Source: Ceratotherium simum simum (lineage: Eukaryota > Chordata > Mammalia > Perissodactyla > Rhinocerotidae). From it: a DNA stretch of 64,000 bases. The position numbers and the translations under genes are program-made. The stretch spans positions 20,707,066 through 20,771,065 of the forward strand of contig NW_004454177.1 in assembly GCF_000283155.1 (NCBI RefSeq). Reading direction: 5' to 3'. Positions 23,300-33,070 of this stretch are shown piece by piece; positions within the stretch are counted from its first letter, which is position 1; the number at the start of each line of letters is the position of its first letter. Under the pieces are notes generated by a model that searched no databases, was not told the origin of the DNA, and worked only from the letters and a program-made list of their open reading frames with translations.

Positions 23300-23960
23300 T
23301 ATTTTTTTAAAAAAACTAATGTATAGTGACAGAAAACAGATTAATGGCTGCCTAAGGATAGATGGGAAGTGGCAGGGGTGGGAGGGAATAGGAAAGAGCA
23401 ATAGGAAAGGATTAAAAAGTGGTATGACATAAATAAAGATGAAATCGTGCCATTTTCGACAACATGAATGGACCTGGAGGGTATTATGCTAAGCAAAATA
23501 AGTCAGACAGAGAAAGACAAATACCATATGATGTCACAGATATGAGGAAAATAAACAAACAAACACACTCACAGATGTGGAGAACAGATTGGTGGTTACC
23601 AGACGTGAAGGAGCAAAAGGGATAACAGGGTACGGTGATGGATGGAAACTAGACTTGTGGTGGTGAACACGATGCAGTCTATACAGAAGCCGAAATAAAA
23701 TGATGTACGCATGAAATTTACACAACGTTATAAACCAAGGTGACCAATAAAATAATAACAATAAAAATTTTAAAAATAAAAATAAATGAAAAGCAGCATG
23801 AGGGAACTTCTGGAGGAAAAGGGTATATCTAGCATCTTGTTTGTGGTGATGGTTTCACAGGTATATACATATGTCAAAACGTAACAAAACATACATTTTT
23901 AAACGTATGCAGCTTATTATTTGACAATCATACCTTAATAAAACTTTTTTTCAAAGTATA
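23300..23960 (+). mobile_element. Old L1M 3' end with a younger L1 3' end inserted at about 23430-23790
   Basis: Outer element: GACAGAAAACAGATTAATGG...(gap)...GGTGATGGTTTCACAGGTAT to CCTTAATAAAACTTTT. Inner element: perissodactyl L1 tail with ATTATGCTAAGCAAAATAAG, GGTGGTTACCAGACGTGAAG, GATGTACGCATGAAATTTAC and an A-rich end. The boundaries of the inner copy are approximate. Confidence 0.65.
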
Positions 23961-24385
23961 AACAAACAAAAAAAAACTTCCAAATTTGAATTCTCTTCTC
24001 CAAAAGTAAATAGACTTCAGGAATATTTGGAGTTAGCCCCATCACACCTGACTTGAACCAGTGGTTTTGTTTCACTCAGAGATCCATATATTTGGAAATT
24101 CCTGTGCTGCCAATGCTAATAGTCACCAAGAATCAAATTTCATGGCATAATGGTGATTTAGGACATGCTGGGCACCATTATTATTGTTTTTCCACTTCAA
24201 GATTTTCAACCTTATGGAAATAACCTAGTCAGACTGTATGGCTTGAGGGAATTTGTATAACCAATCAAAATTAAGCCAAATATAGTTTGTCAGATTTAAA
24301 ATGAGGTCGAGAGCCAACTTTATGGCTACAGCAAACTGGAAACCAAATTCCGAGCCATCTGCTATTTAAAAATCACACTCCTAAG
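23961..24385. other. Intergenic sequence, nothing recognised
   Basis: No gene or named repeat visible. Confidence 0.4.
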
Positions 24386-24389
24386 AAGG

Positions 24390-24572
24390 CTGGCATTTGA
24401 TGGCCTGGGTTCAAATCTGACTATGCTACTTACTATCTTTATAACACTGGGCAACTCTGTGCCTCAGTCTTCTCAACTATGAAATGGAGATAATAGTACC
24501 TACTTCATGGGACTGTTGAAGGATTAAATAAATTAACACATGTAAAGGTCTTAGCAGACTACCTGGCAGTGC
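24390..24572 (+). repeat. MIR, sense
   Basis: CCTGGGTTCAAATCTGACTA, GGCAACTCTGTGCCTCAGTC, TGAAATGGAGATAATAGTAC, GGATTAAATAAATTAACACA, TGTAAAGGTCTTAGCAGA: the full MIR order from the tRNA-like part to the tail. Confidence 0.85.
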
Positions 24573-24599
24573 TGTCCAGATTCTACAAATTCTACAGAT

Positions 24600-25337
24600 T
24601 CTATGGCACTAACCAGCAGGGAAATGTAAATCAAAACCACAATGAGATACCACTTCACACACTAGGAGGGCTATAATAAGACATAATAACAAGGATGTGG
24701 AGAAATTGAAAAGCTCATATACTGCTGGTGGGAATGTAAAATGTGCAGTCACTTTGGAAAACAGTCTGGCAGTTCCTCAAAAGGTTAACCCTAGAATTAC
24801 CATATGACTCAGCAATTCTACTCCTTCCAAGAGAAATGAAAATATATGTTCACACAAAAACCTGTACATAAATGTTCATAGCAGAATTATTCATAATGGC
24901 CTAAAAGTAGTAACAACCCAAATGTCCAACAACTGATAAATAGATAAATAAAATGTGGTAGAACCATACAATGAAATACTATTTGGCAGTAAAAAGGAAT
25001 GAAGTACTGATATGTGCTACAACATGGCTGAACCTTGAAAAGAATATGCTAAGTGAAAGAAATCAACAAAAAAGACCACATATGGTACAATTTCATTTAT
25101 ATGAAATGTCCAGAATAGATAAATCCATAGAGAAGGAAAGCAGATTAGTGGTCACTGGGAGGTTTGGGGAGAAATGAGTGACTGCTAACGGGTAAGAGGT
25201 TTCTTTTGGGGGTGATATAAATCTTCTAAAATTGATAGTGGTGATGGTTATATAACTGTGAATATGCTAAAAACCACTGAACTGTACACTTTAAAATGAG
25301 TGAACAATATATGTGAATTATATCTCAAAAAAGCATA
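24600..25337 (+). mobile_element. L1M 3' part, sense (ORF2 end and 3' UTR)
   Basis: AAATCAAAACCACAATGAGA, CTGCTGGTGGGAATGTAAAA, AACAACCCAAATGTCCAACA, ACTGTACACTTTAAAATGAG in L1 order, with stops in every frame. Confidence 0.85.
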
Positions 25338-25407
25338 TTAAGTGGTTTAAAATGGATTGGAAAGAGGAAAGGCTGAAAGTAACAATAACAGTATTAACAA
25401 TAATAAA

Positions 25408-25570
25408 TTAGTTCACCTCTCTAGCCTCATCCCCTTCCATTCCCAAATTTACTCAATGCTGTATCTATAATGGCCTCCTTGCAGTTCCCATATTATGTCT
25501 TCCTGTGAACATAGTATATCTGCTTCCTGGAATTCTCTCCACCCCTCCTCTACCTGCCTAACTGCTTTAT
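25408..25570 (+). repeat. L2 fragment, sense
   Basis: AGCCTCATCCCCTTCCATTC, GGCCTCCTTGCAGTTCCCAT, TTCCTGGAATTCTCTCCACC follow the L2 3' region order. Confidence 0.6.
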
Positions 25571-26299
25571 ATCTAAAATTAGTCAGTCAGAGTACACTAA
25601 TTGCTGGAACAATCAATTCCAAAATCCAGTGGCTTAACATAAGGAAGTTTATTTCTCACACATGGAGACCCTCCCCAGGTGATACAGGGATCCAGGCTCC
25701 TTCTTTACTTCTGGCTCTGCCCATCCTGGAGTCTTCCACTGTATTCGCTGAGAGAACGTGGGAGCATCAGCACAGATAGGACCTTGAGGAATATTCCAAA
25801 TGATTAATTCCGTTTTGAACACGGTATATTTAAGACGATGTCAAGATACCCAACAGTCTCAAGTTCAGCAGAGAGATTGTTAGTTTATGACTGTATATCT
25901 CAAATATATTACAATGCTCCCTCCTCTCTCTACCATATCTTCATGAAGAAAGAGGTGATCTGCTTTAAAAACTCAAAGATTATTTTTTAAAATAAGAATA
26001 TTGAGGGGAGAAAATACTATTCACCATCTCTATCGAGGATCTTACGATGTAGCACAGGAATAGGCTGGAGCTAAAGGAGACTTTCCTTAAAGTGCTATTT
26101 ATTAAAAATTGGAATGCATTCCTTAGGACAAATCAAGGTATGGCACACAACATCCAAACTTCCCACGAACGTAGAGAGGCGTTATCAACTGTCTTCCACT
26201 CCCAAATTTCTCTGCCACATTGGGGACTGTTCAAGAGGAGCAGGACATGTTGGTTGTAGTAAGAGAAATTTGAAAGTACTCACTTTTATGGAAATCATA
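25571..26299. other. Upstream flank of PGR: possible unclassified repeat, then unassigned sequence
   Basis: 25600-25660 (AAAATCCAGTGGCTTAACAT, GTTTATTTCTCACACATGG) resembles a common mammalian interspersed repeat I cannot name. The remainder to 26299 shows no gene; distal PGR regulatory sequence could lie here. Confidence 0.35.
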
Positions 26300-26657
26300 A
26301 AAGAGAGAATCTCTTTTATTTTATTTAGAATCATCCTTGATGCATTTATTCTAAAAGATCATAAAGCCAAATATCTTCCTCTTTGTTAAATCTTTACAAA
26401 ACTAAAATTCTGAAAAGTCAGCCTAGAATCCATTCGTTTTTCCAGTTAAGATTGGGCATAATTCTTAGTGGGTAGCACAAAATCTAATATGCTTATGAAG
26501 TTCCATCCCAAAACACCTGCTATTTAGAGTGGAGCTCAGACTAGCGGTTGGGAATACCAACTCCAGAATCTCAGACCAGGTCCATAATTGGGGTAGGGAG
26601 GGGCTTTGGGCGGAGCCTCCGGATGGGGAGGAGGCGTCCTTAGAAAGCTGTGGGACC
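26300..26657 (+). promoter_or_regulatory. PGR: Region immediately upstream of the inferred PGR start (candidate PR-B promoter)
   Basis: The AT-rich intergenic sequence gives way to GC-richer sequence from about 26540, with the GC-rich motif TTGGGCGGAGCC near 26608. I see no convincing TATA box at the expected distance, in keeping with the TATA-less human PR-B promoter. Individual factor sites cannot be assigned with confidence by eye. Confidence 0.45.
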
Positions 26658-26736
26658 AGTCCACGGCTGTCACAACTTGAGTTAAGCCTTGTAGTATTTG
26701 AGTGTGCGAGGATCTGGTGTGTGAGTGGCATTCTCA

Positions 26737-26919
26737 ATGAGAACTAGTTTCACTTGGCACTTGAGTGGAATCTGCAACCATAGGAGTTTCGCCCTCCCGG
26801 ACTCCGAGAAATGTGAGAGCTGCAGAGGCGACTGTCGCCAGCTACTCGGAGCCGGCAGAAACACTACTGTTCTTGAGAAAGGGCTCTACCGAAAGGTCAA
26901 AGTAGCCCCAGGGTTTTAG
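26737..26919 (+). promoter_or_regulatory. uORF 1 in the PGR leader (60 codons)
   Basis: ATG at 26737 (TCTCAATGAGAAC, purine at -3 absent) opens a 60-residue frame ending TAG at 26917-26919 inside the conserved CCAGGGTTTTAGTGAG. It is closed long before the PR-B AUG, so it could damp translation of full-length PR-B transcripts and would be skipped by shorter PR-A transcripts. The encoded peptide is not recognisable. Confidence 0.5.
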
Positions 26920-26959
26920 TGAGAAGGGAAGTGAAACGCAGTTAGGGATTGGGAGCTAC

Positions 26960-27085
26960 ATGGCATGCACGGGTTTGAAGCCGGAGAAAGAGTCGGGAGC
27001 TAGAGCCGCGTGTAATTACTTTCGAAGCCGCCGCCACTCGAGTGCCGGACTTGTGAGTACTCTGCGTCTCTCGTCGTCAGACTGA
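26960..27085 (+). promoter_or_regulatory. uORFs 2 and 3 in the PGR leader (41 and 12 codons, overlapping)
   Basis: Two ATGs five bases apart (ACATGGCATGCAC). The first, at 26960, runs 41 codons to TGA at 27083-27085. The second, at 26965, runs 12 codons in another frame to TAG at 27001-27003. A start-stop ATGTGA also occurs at 26811-26816. Their effect on PR-B translation is inferred from general scanning rules. Confidence 0.4.
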
Positions 27086-27193
27086 AGTTGGAGAACTCTC
27101 CCAGTTAGGTGACGAGATCCTACAACTACCCTCTCCTCCCCTCCCCACTTGCCTCAGGGACCCGACAACTGCCACCCTTCCCCTGCCTACCGG

Positions 27194-27217
27194 ATGCAGG
27201 GCAAGGGCAGTAGCTGA
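27194..27217 (+). promoter_or_regulatory. uORF 4, seven codons, in frame with PR-B
   Basis: ATG at 27194 (purine G at -3 in CGGATGC) followed by six codons and TGA at 27215-27217. It is in the same frame as the PR-B AUG at 27389 (195 nt apart). The 57 codons between this TGA and the AUG contain no stop, so only the TGA separates a longer N-terminus. A similar short uORF exists in the human leader as I remember it. The TGA overlaps the TGACC half-ERE. Confidence 0.5.
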
Positions 27218-27231
27218 CCGGCACCGCCCCC
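27215..27231 (+). promoter_or_regulatory. PGR: Half-ERE next to a GC box (candidate oestrogen-responsive Sp1/ERE element)
   Basis: TGACC at 27215-27219, followed by CACCGCCCCC, an Sp1-type GC box. In human PGR an ERE half-site adjacent to Sp1 sites at about +571 to +595 has been reported to mediate oestrogen response of promoter A. Counting from a start about 744 nt before the AUG (human spacing) places this site at nearly the same offset. Binding here is inferred, not shown. Confidence 0.55.
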
Positions 27232-27388
27232 TTCCGACCCAGGAGGTGGAGAGCCCCCCCCGCCGGTCCAGCCAAATTCAACACCTATTTTCTCTCCCCG
27301 CTGCTCCTATATTCCCGACACCTCCTCCTCCTTGCCCTATCCCTCCTCCCTAGAGACAGGGGAGGAGAAAAAGGAAGTTCAGGTCGTC

Positions 27389-29022
27389 ATGACAGAGCTG
27401 AAGGCAAAGGATCCCAGGGCTCCCCACGTGGCGGGCGGCGCGCCCTCTCCCACCGAGGTCGGATCCCCTCTGCTGGGACGTCCGGACGCTGGCCCCTTCC
27501 AGGCGAGCCGGTCCTCCGACGCCTCGCCCGTAGTCTCGGCCATACCCATCTCCCTGGACGGGCTGCTCTTCCCTCGGCCCTGCCAGGGACAGGAGCCCCC
27601 AGACGGGAAGACGCAGGACCAGCAGTCGCTGTCAGACGTGGAGAGGGCGTATCCCAGAGTGGAAGCCACAGGGGGTGCAGGCGGTGGCAGCTCTAGACCC
27701 CCAGAAAAGGACAGCGGACTGCTGGACAGTGTCCTGGACACGTTACTGGCGCCCTCGGGTCCGGGGCAGAGCCACGCCAGCCCTCCCCCCTGCGAGGCCA
27801 CCAGCCCTTGGTGCCTGTTTGGCCCCGAGCTTCCTGAAGACCCCCGGGTTGCCCCCTCCACGCAGGGCGTGTTGCCCCCGCTCATGAGCCGGCCAGAGGG
27901 CAAGGCTGACGACAGCTCCGGGACGGCAGCTGCCCATAAAGTGCTGTCCAGGGGCCTGTCACCGTCCCGGCAACTGCTGCCCCGGACCTCTGGGAGCCCT
28001 CGTTGGCCTGGGGCCGCAGTGAAGCCGTCTCCGCAGCCCGCTGTGGTGGAGGTGGAGGAGGAGGATGGCTCCGAGTCCGAAGACTCCGTGGGGCCACTTC
28101 TGAAGGGCAAACCCCGGCCTCTGGGAGGCACGGCGGCCGGAGGAGGAGCCGCGGCCACCGCTCCTGGGGCGGCCGCAGGAGGCGTCGCCCTGGTCCCCAA
28201 GGAAGATGCCCGCTTCTCGGCGCCCCGAGTTGCCCTGGCGGAGCAGGACGCGCCAGCGCCGCCCGGACGCTCCCCGCTGGCCACCACGGTGATGGATTTT
28301 ATCCACGTGCCCATCCTGCCGCTCAACTCGGCCTTCCTGGCCGCCCGCACCCGGCAGCTGCTAGAAGGGGAGAGCTATGACGGCGGGGCCCCGGCTGCCA
28401 GCGCCTTTGCCCCGCAGCGGGGCTCGCCCTCGGCCACCCCAGTTGCCACCAGCGACTTCCCCGACTGCGCGTACCCGCCCGACGCCGAGCCCAAGGACGA
28501 CGCGTTCCCGTTCTATGGCGACTTCCAGCCGCCCGCCCTGAAGATCAAGGAGGAGGAGGAAGGCGCCGAGGCCGCCGCGCGCTCCCCGCGGCCGTACCTG
28601 GTGGCGGGTGCCAATCCCGCTATCTTCACGGATTTCCCGCTGGCGCCGCCGCCTCTGCCTCCGCGAGCGCCGTCGTCGAGACCCGGGGAATCGGCCGGGG
28701 CGGCCGCACCCGCCAGCGCCTCTGTCTCGTCTGCGTCCTCGTCGGGGTCGACCCTGGAGTGCATGCTGTACAAAGCGGAGGGCGCGCCGCCCCAGCAAGG
28801 CCCGTTTGCGCCGCCGCCCTGCAAGGCGCCGGGCGCGGGCGCCTGCCTGCTGCCGCGGGACGCCCTGCCCTCCACCTCGGCCTCCGCCGCCGCCGCCGCC
28901 GGGGCGGGCCCTGCGCTCTACCCGCCGCTCGGCCTCAACGGGCTCCCGCAGCTCGGCTACCAGGCCGCCGTGCTCAAGGAGGGCCTGCCACAGGTCTACC
29001 CGCCCTATCTCAACTACCTGAG
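27389..29022 (+). CDS. PGR: Progesterone receptor exon 1 coding part (N-terminal domain, PR-B start)
   Basis: Encodes residues 1-544 plus two bases of Arg545. The start ATG at 27389 opens MTELKAK, the known PR-B N-terminus. The frame is open further upstream but has no ATG, so 27389 is the natural start. Visible elements: LxxLL motifs LDGLL (56-60) and LDTLL (116-120) of the PR-B-specific AF3 region; PR-A start Met166; proline-directed sites Ser191 (LSP), Ser295 (RSPL), Ser346 (GSP) and Ser399 (RSP), corresponding to human 190/294/345/400; the conserved block [11 protein letters not shown] near 304-314; SUMO motif IKEE with Lys387 (human 388); an acidic EEEE run; proline/alanine-rich AF1, including Ala500-504; and the conserved NYLR end. 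The exon ends CTGAG|gtgagg. It is very GC- and CpG-rich, unlike the AT-rich flanks. Human numbering is from memory. Confidence 0.97.
27884..27886 (+). promoter_or_regulatory. PGR: Internal start codon of the PR-A isoform (Met166)
   Basis: In-frame ATG in the context CCGCTCATGAGC, residue 166 of PR-B, in the conserved surroundings PPLMSR. In human the PR-A isoform starts at the equivalent Met165 and lacks the B-upstream segment with AF3. PR-A is produced from its own transcripts and possibly by leaky scanning. The site is preserved, so both isoforms are expected in this species; that is inference from conservation. Confidence 0.85.
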
Positions 29023-30285
29023 GTGAGGGCCCGGGGCGGGGCGCGCCCTGCGCGTCGCGGGAGTGGCGGTCCGGTCCGCTCGCCGCCGCCAGCTCCCGGC
29101 CCTCCGCGCCCGGCTCCGGCTCCCCCGAGGGGCGGCGAGGGGGTGGGGGGTCGGGCTGGCGCACAGGGGCAGTGTGGCTTCCTTTTTCTTCCCTCCTCTC
29201 CTCACTTTTTGGGGACGTAAGGGGGGCGCAGAATTTGCCGTTCTTTGGAGCGTGACTTCCCGAGAACATTTTTCTAAACTTTAGAAATCTGCGAGCTTCC
29301 CAGGCAGGACCAGCCCTAATTTAAAATTTGCGGCGTCACACTAGGTCCGCTGGGGCCCCGCGGAGCCGAAAAGGTGCGGCGTGGTGGGGGCTTTATAAAA
29401 TGCTTCTCTTCTCTGAAGGATATTTCCTGGGAGTGTCTGCTTTGGAGAGGAGACGTTAAGGCACCGGGAGGGGAGGCACTTGACATAGGGTAACCGGCCA
29501 GAACCGAAAGCAGTGCCATCTTAGGGGTCTGGACACTTGACTCAATTTTCATACGAATCTCAAGATTAAAATTAATTTTAAGGCTAATATTTTTAAATTC
29601 TGGATTTAAACATTAATCACTGCAGTGCACTGTATTCTAATATTGTTTCGGATTCGCTACAACTTTTTTCGTACCGGTTTTCAAAAACATTTTAATTTAT
29701 ATATTGAAGTAATGGAATTTTAAAGGAAAAAAGAATGCTCCGTTTGGAATCTTATGCGCTGTGAATAGGCACAAAAGTGTCAGTATATTGAACAATACTT
29801 TATATGACAAACACATATACTTGTTTAAGTAAATAGTCATTGCAGGGTTGAGTTTTAAAAACTCAAAACAAAAACTTTGCTAAGTACGATTGAACTCTTA
29901 AAGCAAAAACCATGTTTATCGTTACCCAGCATACAGGAAGGGGCATAACATCTCATTTGACAAAGACTTAATTGGTTCTAAATAAGAAGTTTTGTAGAAA
30001 GATTTTTTTAAACCAGTGGACCTTAGCTTTCCTGAACGTAAAATTATATATTAATTGTTATTCTTTCATGTTGATGCTACTGATGAACGGCTAATAATTT
30101 GCAAGTCTGATGAATCCACTAACAGGTAGTACACCAAGTTTAGTTTGCATGTCTTTCAAGTGTGTATATATACAGTTCTGTTTTTTAAATCCCCTTTTGC
30201 CCTGTCAATTCTGGGTTAAGAAAACTTTAGTATTAGATAGTGGTGCACCTAAAAATAAATGGAGTACTTTGTTTTGCATTTCAAG
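29023..30285 (+). other. PGR: PGR intron 1 (1,263 bp)
   Basis: Begins gtgagg and ends tttcaag. The first ~230 bases continue the CpG island; the rest is AT-rich. I see no interspersed repeat in it. From 30110 an ATG-started frame stays open to the exon 2 junction and is in phase with the receptor frame. Confidence 0.9.
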
Positions 30286-30437
30286 GCCGGATTCAGAAGC
30301 CAGCCAGAGCCCACAGTACAGCTTCGAGTCATTACCTCAGAAGATTTGTTTAATCTGTGGGGATGAAGCATCAGGCTGTCATTATGGTGTCCTTACCTGT
30401 GGGAGCTGTAAGGTCTTCTTTAAAAGAGCAATGGAAG
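30286..30437 (+). CDS. PGR: Progesterone receptor exon 2 (first zinc finger of the DNA-binding domain)
   Basis: 152 nt between acceptor ttgcatttcaag|G and donor GAAG|gtaggt. It completes Arg545 (AG|G) and encodes 546-595 plus one base of Gly596. It contains the first C4 zinc finger with Cys566, Cys569, Cys583 and Cys586 (CLICG...CGSCK). The P-box GSCKV is the steroid-receptor type that recognises AGAACA half-sites, shared with GR, AR and MR. The upstream [14 protein letters not shown] linker is the conserved PR sequence. Phase in is 2 and out is 1, matching exons 1 and 3. All metal ligands are intact. The surrounding intron is AT-rich, so the conserved block stands out clearly. Confidence 0.97.
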
Positions 30438-30475
30438 GTAGGTTCCTTTCCCCTGATCCTTTATCGTTGGCTTAA

Positions 30476-32679
30476 TTGTAAATGGAGACCATCTAATATT
30501 TTATAGATTTTAATTATCCCTTGCTTCTTCTAAGAAAGTTATATTTCCATATAAATTAAAATATATGATGTTTTAACAATATGTTTTTATTTATAATACT
30601 CAAAATTGAATGTGGTTGGATATTATAATTGCATAGTTCTTGACTAACACTTTTGATAATATATACAAGTAATACTAATCTTGGGAATAATGCTGCTATT
30701 ATTTATTAACTGTTTAGCTTGAAGAAACAGCTTTGTTCTAGTCATATTTTTATATTTCTATTATATATATAATACATATTATATATATTAAATTTAAAAT
30801 TTCAACCAAAAGAAAAATGGTAAAAGTCGTTAAAATTATGTATATTTACTTGTATGTGTATATGTATATATATGATGGAGTTATAAGTTTTCTACATGAT
30901 TTTGTCTTTTCCCTACATGCATATTTATGTAATACTTATATAATGGTAATTTGAAACAAATTTTTAAGTTCTCTTTTTGTTTAGTATATTTTTCTAAGTG
31001 TATAAGGGGATAGGAGTAAATAATTTAAAGCAAATGAAAAATTTGGACATCAACAGTAATATAATTTCTAAAGAAGTATTTTGCTTTAAATAAGACTTTG
31101 TATTTTTAAAATCATCTAAGTTACATATTTATCAAATGATTTTGGATTGACTTGCATAGTATATTTCAGACTTGAACTTTCGTAGAAAATATTTTTTCAT
31201 TTCTTTCTGTCTACGCTAAACTCTAAGCAGTCAAACTCATTTATATTTGAAGATAAAAGTGCATTTAAAAATCATTTCACATTTGAATTCACACAATAAG
31301 TGTATTTTATAACAAGCTGAAATGAGTTTAGGGTTCCCTCTGTAGTACTGAGATCACACCCAGACAAGGAACCAAAGATCTGAATGTCTGCTTTTTTGCT
31401 TTCTGTTCGTGAGTTTTCTCGTTGCAAGAGCCCTCTACTTACTAGTAGGAAAAGAGGGAGTGGGGAATTTTTACCTTAAGAGGGCTTTCAGAGGAGTTTG
31501 ACATGTATATTTAATGCACATTTACACCAAAAGAATATTAACCTAAAAGACATTTAACAAAATAATTCAGTTTCCCTGTGGATGCCTGACAGGTGATTCT
31601 TTACAACTATTATGCCTTCTTGATCAAAATGATTCCCAACTACTTATTAATTTGATCAAATTTGATCAAAATGATTCCCAACTATTTATTAATAGTATTT
31701 GTACTCTTTCTACTGAAATTAATTCTTCATAAAAATATTTGCTTTTTATATTTTCAGAATATGATTTTTGTCCCACAAAGGATGAGTGTATTTAACTGAT
31801 GTTCAACGTATGTATTCAGCTTCAGGGAGGTTTCATTGCATTTTAAATTAATTGAAGCACTGTGAAAAGAGGGTTCTTGAGAAAATGGAACAACTGAAAG
31901 TGGCCTTAACTTTCCCATTGACATCATTTAGTCATAGTTGCAGATGGAAGTTCATTGTGTGGAAGAGTTGATTCTCCAGTGCGTAATTGGAGTTACTATT
32001 CCCATCTGACTTTGGTTCTGGTTTCTTGAACATTCCCTTCTGCATTAATATGATTTTCTTCATTCTTACAGTCTCGTTAGAATAGTATAATTTTATAAGT
32101 GAATGATCCCCTTAGAATTCCCTACAGGCTGGTTTATTCTAGCCCAGATCCCTCTTTTTACGAGATAAGCAAGTCTCGAAGACATAAATTTGAGTTTCCA
32201 AAGAGCACACAACTACTTACTAACTGATTGTTAGTCAACATAGGTTAGATATTATTTAATTACGATGCTTATACATCAGAGATGGTGTTCACAAGTAGAT
32301 ATATGATAAATGCTATTTAATTCTCAGAAGTTACTTCAAAAAGTGCATATACAGGACTAAGAGCACTCTAACACAAAATACAAGCTTTTTCACATCATTA
32401 TTATCAGAATAACATCCAAAACCATAAACGATGTCTTCACAGATTTACTCTTGGGGATCACTTGTTGGACCCCTACTTTTGGCATCGTCCTGTTTTTGGT
32501 CTTGAGTAGTAGAAATGAAGCACTCTTATTTGGCAACGTTTATAAAGAGGAACTTAAGATAGATGTTGATAAATCATTCATGAAACTAGAGCAAGATTAC
32601 AAAACTATATAAGTTCGTTAATTCAGCAATTATGATATACCTCTTATATTTAGATTTGTGCCAAACATATTTTTTCCCT
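30476..32679. other. Intron 2, first 2.2 kb: AT-rich, no repeat recognised
   Basis: Apart from the local duplication at 31620-31693 and short (AT)n stretches near 30760-30795, no interspersed repeat is visible. Low repeat content next to exon 2. Confidence 0.5.
31620..31693. repeat. Local duplication in PGR intron 2
   Basis: TTGATCAAAATGATTCCCAA and what follows (to about 31651) is repeated from 31662 with one difference (CTACTTATT versus CTATTTATT), separated by a short partial TTGATCAAA copy. Confidence 0.85.
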
Positions 32680-33070
32680 GACTTCACTTCTCTCTGCCTT
32701 AGTTTATAAAATGAGGATAATAGTAGTTACTTCTTAGGGTTGTTATAAAGATTAAGTGAGTTAATACAAGTAAAACATTTAAAAGAATGCCTAGCATATT
32801 GTCAGCTTCAGTTGGTGGTGTTTTCACCTTCAAGGAGCATAGAGTTGAGGAGGTAACAGATATGCATGTGAAACAAATATGCATGTAAAATAGAGATTCA
32901 CACTAAATGCCCAGATAAGCAGTTCTGTAAAGTATGTAAGATTTGTGTGGTTTGTGAGTTTGTGTGTTGGACAGGGGAAAGGTGATTATAGAATGGAATG
33001 CATATGTTCTAGAATGATGGGAGAAGACTTCATGGAAGATATGAACTTTATTTGGTTATTAAAGGACAAG
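32680..33070. repeat. MIR (sense, 32680-32802) followed by an L2-like fragment
   Basis: TAAAATGAGGATAATAGTAG, GATTAAGTGAGTTAATACAA, AATGCCTAGCATATTGTC define the MIR. From 32815, CAAGGAGCATAGAGTTGAGG and GGAGAAGACTTCATGGAAGA look L2-derived. Confidence 0.6.

Larger units (their letters stand above)
26658..27388 (+). promoter_or_regulatory. PGR: PGR PR-B 5' untranslated leader with several uORFs
   Basis: About 730 nt between the inferred transcript start and the PR-B AUG. Stretches match what I recall of the human leader (TTCTCAATGAGAACTAG, CCCAGGGTTTTAGTGAG, GTGCCGGACTTGTGAGTACT, CCAGGAGGTGGAGA). It contains five ATG-started uORFs (26737-26919, 26811-26816, 26960-27085, 26965-27003, 27194-27217). 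Parts of it also act as the promoter of PR-A transcripts in human. The exact 5' end needs transcript data. Confidence 0.7.
27000..29250. other. PGR: CpG island over the PGR leader and exon 1
   Basis: CpG dinucleotides are dense from about 27000 to about 29250, most strongly at 28100-29130, against CpG-poor AT-rich flanks. This island covers the end of the 5' leader, all of exon 1 and the first ~230 bases of intron 1. Extent judged by eye. Such islands at PGR are methylation-regulated in human tissue, by established knowledge. Confidence 0.85.

Noticed and set aside
27332..27388. TTG at 27332 as the start of the progesterone receptor frame
   Set aside because: The upstream part contains no ATG; the known PR-B N-terminus MTELKAK begins at 27389. 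Kept only as a possible near-cognate start.
27379..29269. Long minus-strand open frames of 323 and 302 codons (and a 153-codon plus-strand frame) over PGR exon 1
   Set aside because: They mirror the GC-rich PGR coding frame, where stops are rare; arginine/proline/glycine-rich translations without any domain. No antisense gene is supported by the sequence alone.
30110..30475. 121-codon frame as an independent gene
   Set aside because: Its 3' half is PGR exon 2 plus the start of intron 2 (stop after [10 protein letters not shown]); only its intron 1 part is worth noting.
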